From NCBI GenBank assembly GCA_903897985.1, contig CAIUDS010000361.1, forward strand, positions 1-6,263: a stretch of DNA of 6,263 nucleotides, written 5' to 3'. A program made the position numbers and the translations under genes. Source of the stretch: an uncultured delta proteobacterium (GTDB lineage: Bacteria > RBG-13-61-14 > DRUE01). Below, in pieces: positions 1 to 4,681 of this stretch. The notes under the pieces are model-generated. The model searched no databases. It had not been told where the DNA came from and saw only the letters and a program-made list of their open reading frames with translations. Numbering within the stretch: the first letter of the stretch is position 1; each line of letters starts with the position of its first letter.

Positions 1-33
1 CGATCTACGAGGCTGGAAGCCTGCGCCACAAGC
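1..33. repeat. Edge of a probable interspersed palindromic repeat
   Basis: Positions 10-14 (AGGCT) and 18-22 (AGCCT) form a perfect 5-bp inverted repeat around GGA, followed by a GCGCCACAA-type tail. The wording GGCTGGAAGCC followed by a G/C-rich CCAC string resembles a family of intergenic repeats I know from several environmental bacterial genomes, whose core is an AGGCTGGAAGCCT palindrome. The window starts inside it, so its full extent is unknown. It lies just downstream of the DUF507 gene and has no T-run, so it is not a convincing terminator. Family membership is recalled, not checked. Confidence 0.4.
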
Positions 34-41
34 GATTCCGG

Positions 42-560
42 TTACATCAGGCCTTTTTTCTTGGCGAGTTGATTGAAGACCTTCTGGTATTCGATCTCCC
101 ATTCCGGGGTGCCCTCGGCGATGTTCTTGATCCGGGAGCGCGCTTCCTTGTCAACCTGCTCCTCCAGACCCAGGTGGGTGTCGAAGACCTTGATCATCTT
201 CTTGCGCAACACCCAGTCCTCCGAAAAGATTTCCGTCACCCGGTTATTGACCAGGAAGCACTCAATGATCTGACTGACGATCCAATACAAGGCCCGGTCC
301 CCGGCCTCGAATTTTTTCTCCTCGGCCAAGGCCCGCTTCACCCGGCCGAACTCGGTGTAGCTCATGCCCCGGAGTTGCAGGATTTCCCGAGCCTGCCGGT
401 TTAACTCTTCCTCCAAACGCAGGTACTCCTTGATGATCGCCTCCACATCCAGGATCACCTCTTCAACCTGAGTCGGGTCAACCTCGATGTCCCCCTCCGC
501 GATCAGGATCCGCACAATCTCGTCTGAAATCGGCCGGATTTTTGCCCGATAAATCTTCAT
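42..560 (-). CDS. DUF507 family protein, two-repeat form
   Basis: The product is 172 aa and begins MKIYRAKIRPISDEIVRILI, the typical opening of DUF507 proteins. The function of this family is unknown; the protein looks cytosolic, with no signal peptide or membrane segment. It is mostly charged helix and consists of two related halves. Residues about 11-83 (ISDEIVRILIAEGDIEV then LRLEEELNRQAREI) align by eye with about 94-170 (IVSQIIECFLVNNRVTEI then LGLEEQVDKEARSRI), so it is the tandem rather than the single (about 90 aa) form. An in-frame TTG at 569 would add three residues, but it lies upstream of the transcription start predicted from the promoter at 572-599, and the family begins at MKI. 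ATG 560 is therefore chosen. There is no good Shine-Dalgarno (only GTTGAG). It follows the receiver gene on the same strand after 146 nt but has its own promoter. Confidence 0.9.
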   Translation of the reverse strand: MKIYRAKIRPISDEIVRILIAEGDIEVDPTQVEEVILDVEAIIKEYLRLEEELNRQAREILQLRGMSYTEFGRVKRALAEEKKFEAGDRALYWIVSQIIECFLVNNRVTEIFSEDWVLRKKMIKVFDTHLGLEEQVDKEARSRIKNIAEGTPEWEIEYQKVFNQLAKKKGLM

Positions 561-571
561 GCAACTCAACT

Positions 572-599
572 ATTTTATTGAGGAAAATCCGTTTGTCAA
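572..599 (-). promoter_or_regulatory. Sigma-70 promoter for the DUF507 gene
   Basis: Read on the minus strand, a perfect -35 TTGACA (599-594) and a -10 TAAAAT (577-572, 5 of 6 consensus) are separated by 16 bp. The expected start, 6-7 nt past the -10, is at about 565-566, only five or six bases before the ATG at 560. The mRNA would be nearly leaderless, which agrees with the lack of a clear ribosome binding site. The assignment rests on consensus match only. Confidence 0.7.
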
Positions 600-652
600 A
601 CCGGAAGCGCCCCGGGTATCCAATATTTTTGCCTTTTTTGAATCAGCGGCTC

Positions 653-673
653 CGCCTTTGCGCGGGCAAGGCG
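653..673. other. Hairpin between receiver and DUF507 genes
   Basis: CGCCTT (653-658) and AAGGCG (668-673) form a 6-bp inverted repeat around a 9-nt loop. On the + strand a TTTT follows, but no + strand gene ends here. On the minus strand, where it could end the receiver transcript, no T-run follows. It may stabilise an RNA end, but it does not meet the usual pattern of an intrinsic terminator. Confidence 0.3.
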
Positions 674-706
674 TTTTCGGGATGGGTCGGGGAGAAGACC
701 GGAGAA

Positions 707-1168
707 TCAGGAGTCCTTTGGAGCTTGCTCTTTCTTGTTCTCGATCAGGGCCTGGACCAGTTGGATCAGTTCCATGGCTTCAAAGGGTTTTTCGAGGAAA
801 GCGTCCGCTCCGGATTTGAAGCCCTGGAATCGAGCCTCGCTGGTTGGGTATCCGGTGATCATCAGGATGGGTATGTCCTTGAGTTGCGGGTTCTTGCGGA
901 TGCCCCGGGCCAGGTCAAAGCCATTGATCCAGCTCATCCGGATATCCAGGATGATCAGGTCCGGGATCTCGGTGCGCAGCCGGCTCAGGAACTCGAAGGC
1001 ATTGCGGAAATGCTCGGACTCGTAACCGTTGACCTTGAGCAGTTTGAGCGCGAATTTCCCGAAATCCTCGTCATCGTCAACCACAAAAATCTTGTGGCAA
1101 AGTTTGGCCTCGCTGGTCCCGTCCCATTCAAACCCTTCCAAGCTTCCATTTGTCATTTCATTCTCCAT
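707..1168 (-). CDS. Stand-alone response regulator receiver (CheY-like)
   Basis: This 153-aa protein is a single REC domain (about residues 26-145) of a two-component system; it should accept phosphate from a histidine kinase in the cytosol. All landmark residues are visible: the acidic pair D31/D32 in IFVVDDDED, phospho-acceptor D75 in LIILDIRM, switch T105 in ITGY, aromatic F124 and K127 in LEKPF. No DNA-binding or enzymatic output domain follows, so it must act through protein contact or as a phosphorelay step. The usual DxxMP signature reads DIRMS, with Ser79 in place of Pro. A 25-residue N-terminal extension precedes the domain. The start is uncertain: ATG 1168 has AGGAAG 11 nt upstream, while an in-frame ATG at 1156 has GGAG at a better 6-nt spacing. 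No kinase gene is in the window. It is divergent from rpmH, and I see no convincing promoter for it. Confidence 0.93.
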   Translation of the reverse strand: MENEMTNGSLEGFEWDGTSEAKLCHKIFVVDDDEDFGKFALKLLKVNGYESEHFRNAFEFLSRLRTEIPDLIILDIRMSWINGFDLARGIRKNPQLKDIPILMITGYPTSEARFQGFKSGADAFLEKPFEAMELIQLVQALIENKKEQAPKDS

Positions 1169-1234
1169 GAAATTGTATTCTTCCTGAAATTTAGATGCCC
1201 GGCGCGCTCCAAAAAGTTTCCCAAAATAATCTTT

Positions 1235-1281
1235 TCCCGGCCATTATTTTCTTCCCGGCTTCCGGATTTCCCGATCCCGGC
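1235..1281. repeat. Three direct copies of TCCCGGC upstream of rpmH
   Basis: TCCCGGC occurs at 1235-1241, 1253-1259 and 1275-1281, with intervals of 18 and 22 nt, in the spacer between the divergent receiver gene and rpmH. The first two copies extend to TTCCCGGC. Near-helical spacing could suit a DNA-binding protein, but in a GC-rich spacer it could also be chance. Confidence 0.3.
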
Positions 1282-1283
1282 TC

Positions 1284-1298
1284 CGAATTCCGAATTCG
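1284..1298. promoter_or_regulatory. Perfect 15-nt dyad upstream of the rpmH promoter
   Basis: CGAATTC and GAATTCG flank a single C, giving a perfect 7-1-7 inverted repeat that also contains two GAATTC palindromes. It ends three bases before the proposed -35 box at 1302, a position suitable for an activator or for a repressor of the divergent receiver gene. No matching site is seen elsewhere in the window. Confidence 0.35.
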
Positions 1299-1301
1299 CG
1301 G

Positions 1302-1329
1302 TTGCTTTTGGGGGAAATTTTTGTAGAAT
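1302..1329 (+). promoter_or_regulatory. Probable promoter of the rpmH operon
   Basis: TTGCTT at 1302-1307 (-35; TTG conserved) and TAGAAT at 1324-1329 (-10; 5 of 6) are separated by 16 bp. The expected start is near 1335-1337, leaving a leader of about 30 nt before the rpmH ATG. It is the only promoter-like pair I find before the five-gene operon. The weak -35 keeps confidence moderate. Confidence 0.5.
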
Positions 1330-1365
1330 AGGTGAAAACCTAAATTAAGGATCAGGAGACAAACC

Positions 1366-1521
1366 ATGGCGCAATTAACCTTTCGGCCCCATAATCGTCG
1401 CAAAACCAGGACGCACGGTTTTCGGAAGCGGATGAAGACGGTCGATGGCAGGAAAGTCTTGAGTCGGCGGAGACAAAAAGGCCGGCACCGGCTGACGGTG
1501 GTGGTTCCGAGCAAGAAATAA
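1366..1521 (+). CDS. rpmH: 50S ribosomal protein L34
   Basis: This 51-codon gene encodes a small, very basic protein of the large ribosomal subunit that binds 23S rRNA. The L34 signature is clear: F-R-P-H-N-R-R-K at residues 6-13, THGFRKRMKT at 16-25, then GRKVLSRRRQKGRHRLTV at 28-45. Family members are usually about 44-46 aa; this one carries a short extra C-terminal tail (VVPSKK). AGGAG at 1354-1358, 7 nt before the ATG, fixes the start. Its TAA overlaps the ATG of rnpA by one base, so the two are translationally coupled. It is the first gene of the rpmH-rnpA-yidD-yidC-khpB operon, a very widely conserved order. Confidence 0.97.
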   Translation: MAQLTFRPHNRRKTRTHGFRKRMKTVDGRKVLSRRRQKGRHRLTVVVPSKK

Positions 1522-1913
1522 TGCCGGGGCACGGCATGTCCCGGGAGGACCGGATCCGACGCCGGAGCGATTATCAAAGGATCAAGGACCAGGGGAAACG
1601 GTTCCGAACGCGGAACTTTCTGGTGAACTACCAGGTCTTAAGCGCGGGCCGGACGCGGCTGGGGGTTGTGGTCTCAAGGGGGATGAGAAATGCCGCAGCC
1701 CGGAACCGGGCCAAACGGCTGGCGCGCGAGTTTTTCCGGCTGAACCGCTCGGAAATCAAGGCCGGGTTCGCGCAAGGCTTGGGCGCGGATGCTTTTGGAC
1801 TGGAGCTGGTGGTGGTCTGTTATCCGGGGGTGGAAAAGTTGAAATATGAACAGGTCCGCAAGGAGTTGAGCGCGGGCCTGGAACAAGAGCTTTCAAGGAT
1901 CCGAGAGCCATAG
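1521..1913 (+). CDS. rnpA: Ribonuclease P protein component
   Basis: The 130-aa basic product is the protein subunit of RNase P, which assists the catalytic RNA (not in this window) in removing tRNA 5' leaders. The N-terminal RIRRRSDYQRIKDQGKRF (residues 11-28) matches the family's opening. The hallmark RNR motif is at R61-N62-R63 within ARNRAKRLAREFFR. The segment before it reads RGMRNA instead of the common KVGNA, a modest departure. Length is close to the usual 110-130 aa. The start at 1521 shares a base with the rpmH stop (TAATG), favouring termination-reinitiation. An in-frame ATG at 1536 (GGGG 7 nt upstream) would remove five residues and cannot be excluded. yidD begins immediately after the TAG. 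Confidence 0.96.
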   Translation: MPGHGMSREDRIRRRSDYQRIKDQGKRFRTRNFLVNYQVLSAGRTRLGVVVSRGMRNAAARNRAKRLAREFFRLNRSEIKAGFAQGLGADAFGLELVVVCYPGVEKLKYEQVRKELSAGLEQELSRIREP

Positions 1914-2123
1914 ATGAGAAAAATAGCCATCGTCATGATCCGGGCATATCAGCTTTTGATCTCGCCGCTATTGGGCCCCCATTGTCGGTTTCATCCCAGT
2001 TGCAGCCGCTATGCGGCGGAGGCGCTGGAAAAATATGGATTTTTCAAGGGAAGCCGGCTGGCGATCGGGAGGCTGTTGCGCTGCCACCCGTTCACTCCCG
2101 GAGGCTATGACCCGGTCCCCTGA
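1914..2123 (+). CDS. yidD: Membrane protein insertion efficiency factor YidD
   Basis: A 69-aa protein with the complete YidD signature: YQLLISPLLG (residues 12-21), CRFHPSCSRYAAEA (24-37), YGFFKGSRLAIGRLLRCHPF (41-60) and a terminal GGYDPVP. YidD is a small inner-membrane-associated protein, held by an N-terminal amphipathic helix, that helps YidC and the Sec translocon insert membrane proteins. Conserved cysteines are C24, C30 and C57. The ATG directly abuts the rnpA stop with no intervening base and no strong Shine-Dalgarno (GAGAG is nearest), so expression probably depends on coupling to rnpA. yidC follows after about 15 nt, consistent with joint function. Confidence 0.97.
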   Translation: MRKIAIVMIRAYQLLISPLLGPHCRFHPSCSRYAAEALEKYGFFKGSRLAIGRLLRCHPFTPGGYDPVP

Positions 2124-2129
2124 AAATCC

Positions 2130-2134
2130 GGAGG
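2130..2134 (+). promoter_or_regulatory. Shine-Dalgarno deciding the yidC start
   Basis: GGAGG lies one base from the first of two adjacent ATGs (2136) and four bases from the second (2139). The second is sterically far more plausible as the initiation codon, although the two differ by only one residue. Confidence 0.6.
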
Positions 2135-2138
2135 CATG

Positions 2139-3890
2139 ATGCAGGAAAAAGATCCGGTCTTAGAAAAAAATTTCATCATCTTCATGGTCCTGGTCATGGC
2201 CTGCCTGTTCGGCTGGATGTGGTATATGGGGAAAATGCACCCGCCCAAAAAACCCGCTCCGCCCCCGGCAACCGCCTCGCCAAAAGCCCCGGAACCCGCG
2301 GCGCCGGCTCCGCAAATCACCCAACCCGGGCCGCAGGCCCTGCCTCCCGCGGCTCCGGCAACACCGCTTCCGGCGCCGGGCCTTGAGGAAAAAACCTTTG
2401 AGGTAACGAGTCCGCTTTACCGGGTGATCTTTACCAACCGCGGGGCCGCGCCGATCAGTTGGGAGCTCCTGGAGTTCAAGGACCAGGTTTATTATCCCAT
2501 CGAGGTGAACCTGAAATGGCCGCCGATAAAAAGGATTGAGAAGTTCCCGCCCCGGCAGGTCAACCTGATTGACCCGGCCTTCCGAGCCCGGCCTCCCCTG
2601 CGCGCCAAAATCCGGGTGAACGGCTATGAGGCCCCGGAGGGAGCGCTCTGGCAGACCGAGGGCAAGGATGTTTCCGTTAAGGACGGCCCGACCCCGGTGA
2701 TTTTTACTCTGGCGCTTGCCCCGGGGGTCTCGCTCAAAAAGATTTATACCTTCTATCCCGATAAATACCGGGCCGAACTCAAAATCGAATATTCGGGCCT
2801 CGATCCGGACCCCAAGCAAACCGAGGTGGACTTCTTCCTCAACTATTTGTTCGAGCCGTTAAACCGACTGTCGCGGATCAATTTCCACGGGCCCATCCTC
2901 CATACCGGCAAAAAGCTGGTCAAGTTCACGATCAAAGACCTGGACAAAAGCTTTTACAGCCCGGACCCCAATCAAAGGGCGCTGACCGAGCCGGTGGTTG
3001 ACTGGGCCGGGTTCACCGACAGCTATTTCCTCACCGCCCTGCTCTCGACCCCGGATGCGCCCATGACCGCCAGCGCCTATTACGCCGGTCCCCCGGAAAT
3101 CCTCGGCTCCAAAGACGCGACCAAAGAATACGCCATCTCGATCGCCTGCCGGCCCGGCGCCTCGGCCCTGTCCCACCACGCCCTGACCGAGCTCGAGCTT
3201 TATCTCGGCCCGAAGGAAAAGGATCGGCTGGAAAAAACCCGGAACACCCTGGGACTGGCCATTGATTACGGGATGTGGGCGCCCATCGCCATCCCGCTCA
3301 TGTATTGCCTGGTCTATACCAACAAGGTGGTGAAAAATTTCGGCTGGTCCATCGTGATCCTCACCATCGTGCTCCGCATGGCCATGTTCCCGCTTACCCG
3401 CAAGGGCCAGCAGTCCATGAAGGAGATGCAGAAAATCCAGCCGGAGATGGCGAAAATCCGGAAGCAATATCCCAATGACAAGATGAAGCAGCAGGAGGAA
3501 ATCTACGCGCTCCAGCGCAAATACAAGATCAACCCCCTGGGCGGATGCCTGCCCATGCTCGTGCAGATCCCGATCTTCTTCGCCTTTTACAAGGTGCTCC
3601 TGGTCAGCATCGAGCTCCGCCACGCGCCCTGGATCCTCTGGATCCCCGACCTCTCCTCCCGAGACCCGCTCCTCATCCTGCCCGTGTTCATGGGCGCCAG
3701 CCAATTCCTCATGCAGAAGCTCACCCCCACGGCCTCGATGGACCCGACCCAGGCCAAGATGATGATGATCATGCCCCTGGTCTTCGTCTTCATCATGGTC
3801 TATTTCCCCTCCGGACTCCTGCTCTATTGGACCGTCAGCAACCTCATCGGAGTCGGCCAGCAAATCTATGTCAATAAGACAATGAAATAG
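2139..3890 (+). CDS. yidC: Membrane protein insertase YidC (Oxa1 family)
   Basis: A 583-aa inner-membrane insertase and chaperone that works alone or with SecYEG. TM1 is at about 12-30. A very proline/alanine-rich linker follows (19 prolines in residues 35-80), then the large periplasmic P1 domain of Gram-negative YidC (about 82-365). The conserved core has TM2 at about 402-419 with the groove arginine R413 (equivalent to E. coli R366), a charged cytoplasmic C1 hairpin at 420-465, and NPLGGCLPMLVQIPIFFAFY opening TM3 (470-490). TM4 (510-527), TM5 (542-556) and TM6 (558-576) follow, with FPSGLLLYWTVSN between the last two. The C-terminal tail is only a few residues. Length is slightly above the E. 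coli protein (548 aa), largely because of the linker. It sits between yidD and khpB, the usual place. Confidence 0.98.
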   Translation: MQEKDPVLEKNFIIFMVLVMACLFGWMWYMGKMHPPKKPAPPPATASPKAPEPAAPAPQITQPGPQALPPAAPATPLPAPGLEEKTFEVTSPLYRVIFTNRGAAPISWELLEFKDQVYYPIEVNLKWPPIKRIEKFPPRQVNLIDPAFRARPPLRAKIRVNGYEAPEGALWQTEGKDVSVKDGPTPVIFTLALAPGVSLKKIYTFYPDKYRAELKIEYSGLDPDPKQTEVDFFLNYLFEPLNRLSRINFHGPILHTGKKLVKFTIKDLDKSFYSPDPNQRALTEPVVDWAGFTDSYFLTALLSTPDAPMTASAYYAGPPEILGSKDATKEYAISIACRPGASALSHHALTELELYLGPKEKDRLEKTRNTLGLAIDYGMWAPIAIPLMYCLVYTNKVVKNFGWSIVILTIVLRMAMFPLTRKGQQSMKEMQKIQPEMAKIRKQYPNDKMKQQEEIYALQRKYKINPLGGCLPMLVQIPIFFAFYKVLLVSIELRHAPWILWIPDLSSRDPLLILPVFMGASQFLMQKLTPTASMDPTQAKMMMIMPLVFVFIMVYFPSGLLLYWTVSNLIGVGQQIYVNKTMK

Positions 3891-3900
3891 GGAGACGCAA

Positions 3901-4458
3901 ATGAGCGATGAAAATAACGACCGGCCCGAAAATGATTCCGGCGTCGGACCGTCCAAAGCCGAAACCGTGCGGCAGCATTGCCAGAAGATTCTCAGCTTCT
4001 TCCCGCTTTACGACCCGCCCCGGGTGCAGGCCTGGGAGGAAGAGGGAAATGTCCTGGTCGAAATAACCGGAGACAAGTCCGGAATTTTAATCGGGAAACA
4101 TGGCCAGACCCTCTCCGCCCTCGAACTGGTCCTCACTAGAATCCTCCAGCGCGAAAGCAGCGACTCCGCGCGGGTGTGCCTGGACTGCGAAGGATACCGC
4201 AAGCGGCGCAAGGAGATGCTCGAACGGATCGCGCAAGATGCCGCGCTGGAAGTCTCGGAAACGCACACGCCGGTCAATCTCGGCGTGATGCCTTCGGAGG
4301 AAAGGAAAATCATTCACCTGGCTTTGCAGGACCACCCCACCGTATGCACGGAAAGCCAGGGCAACCCGCCCGACCGCGAAATCATTGTCAAACCCCGGCC
4401 CAAGCCGGAAAAAACCGATGATAAAGATGATAAGAAGGATGATAAGCCGATAGATTGA
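3901..4458 (+). CDS. khpB: KH-R3H RNA-binding protein KhpB (Jag/EloR)
   Basis: A 185-aa cytosolic RNA-binding protein, the usual partner gene of yidC (spoIIIJ-jag pair). A KH domain (about 50-108) carries the GxxG loop as G65-K-H-G68 in GILIGKHGQTLSAL, followed by LDCEGYRKRRKEML. An R3H domain (about 109-165) carries the RxxxH motif as R135-K-I-I-H139. The N-terminal Jag_N domain of classical Jag is missing: only about 20 polar residues precede the first helix. The C-terminal tail (about 167-185) is made of Asp and Lys encoded by a short DNA repeat. GGAG at 3891-3894, 6 nt before the ATG, fixes the start; the gene begins 10 nt after yidC. In firmicutes homologues affect cell elongation and division; whether that holds here is unknown. 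Confidence 0.94.
   Translation: MSDENNDRPENDSGVGPSKAETVRQHCQKILSFFPLYDPPRVQAWEEEGNVLVEITGDKSGILIGKHGQTLSALELVLTRILQRESSDSARVCLDCEGYRKRRKEMLERIAQDAALEVSETHTPVNLGVMPSEERKIIHLALQDHPTVCTESQGNPPDREIIVKPRPKPEKTDDKDDKKDDKPID
4417..4446 (+). repeat. Tandem 9-nt repeat in the 3' end of khpB
   Basis: GATGATAAA (4417-4425), GATGATAAG (4426-4434) and GATGATAAG (4438-4446) are near-perfect copies, the last two separated by AAG. They encode DDK units in the protein tail. Such in-frame repeats can gain or lose units by slippage, so tail length may vary between strains. Confidence 0.7.
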
Positions 4459-4482
4459 AAAATGCCTCCCTCCCCTCTTTCT

Positions 4483-4510
4483 GTCATTCCCGGCTTGACC
4501 GGGAATCCAG
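4483..4510. repeat. Palindromic intergenic repeat after khpB
   Basis: ATTCCCGG (4486-4493) and CCGGGAAT (4499-4506) form a perfect 8-bp stem around CTTGA, flanked by GTC and CCAG. This GTCATTCCCGG...CCGGGAATCCAG wording is a recurrent intergenic repeat in many proteobacterial and other genomes, similar in layout to the ATTCCC-N-GGGAAT dRS3 elements of Neisseria. There is no T-run, so it is not a standard terminator, although it may protect the 3' end of the operon mRNA. It marks the junction between the conserved operon and the accessory genes. Only one copy is in this window. Confidence 0.6.
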
Positions 4511-4579
4511 TAGAATTTGCACAGTCGGCTTGCCAGAATCGCCTATAAACCGCCCACAGCATCCCGCCAGACAAGAGGC

Positions 4580-4609
4580 TTGACAGCCGAAATACAAATG
4601 GCCTATAAT
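4580..4609 (+). promoter_or_regulatory. Consensus sigma-70 promoter for the first exported protein
   Basis: A perfect -35 TTGACA (4580-4585) and a perfect -10 TATAAT (4604-4609) are 18 bp apart. The predicted start is near 4616, giving a leader of about 65 nt before ATG 4682. A second, poorer pair lies downstream: TTGACC at 4625-4630 and TATAAT at 4652-4657, spaced 21 bp, which is too long for efficient use. Both -10 hexamers are perfect, so strong transcription toward the exported-protein genes is likely. Confidence 0.75.
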
Positions 4610-4620
4610 TTAGTTATAGG
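4602..4620. promoter_or_regulatory. Inverted repeat overlapping the -10 box (candidate operator)
   Basis: CCTATAA (4602-4608) and TTATAGG (4614-4620) form a perfect 7-5-7 dyad. It contains most of the -10 box and spans the expected transcription start, the classic place for a repressor site. If the start lies downstream, it would not be in the RNA, so a DNA-level role is more likely than an RNA hairpin. The regulator is unknown. Confidence 0.45.
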
Positions 4621-4670
4621 GGTATTGACCGAATCTGTCATTAAGGTGGGTTATAATCAAAAGAAAAAAG

Positions 4671-4675
4671 GGAGG
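4671..4675 (+). promoter_or_regulatory. Shine-Dalgarno fixing the start at 4682
   Basis: GGAGG sits 6 nt before ATG 4682. It settles the start, because the reading frame stays open upstream to a TTG at 4517. That extension would run through the promoter and repeat region and bury the signal peptide. Confidence 0.85.
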
Positions 4676-4681
4676 GTAAAA

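Noticed and set aside
542..1348. 268-codon + strand open frame opposite the receiver gene
   Set aside because: It is antisense to a receiver domain with a full set of catalytic residues, has no recognisable family and no supporting ribosome binding site; it is a shadow of GC-rich coding DNA.
1169..1365. Replication origin near rpmH
   Set aside because: dnaA and oriC often lie near rpmH, but I find no DnaA-box cluster or AT-rich unwinding region here and no dnaA gene in the window.
1191..1577. 128-codon minus-strand open frame across rpmH
   Set aside because: It lies opposite a certain L34 gene and its operon promoter; the translation resembles no family.
2859..3956. 365-codon minus-strand open frame across yidC (and 2160-2819 likewise)
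   Set aside because: The product is a run of His, Asp, Glu and Gly typical of reverse-strand reading of a GC-rich gene, and yidC is unmistakable on the + strand.
4486..4512. Rho-independent terminator after khpB
   Set aside because: The stem is perfect, but the following bases (CCAGTAGAA) contain no T-run.
4517..4549. Promoter TTGCAC ... TATAAA
   Set aside because: The spacing is 21 bp and a far better promoter lies 55 nt downstream.
4517..4681. N-terminal extension of the first exported protein back to TTG 4517
   Set aside because: The extension would include the consensus promoter at 4580-4609 and hide a clear signal peptide; ATG 4682 has a proper GGAGG.
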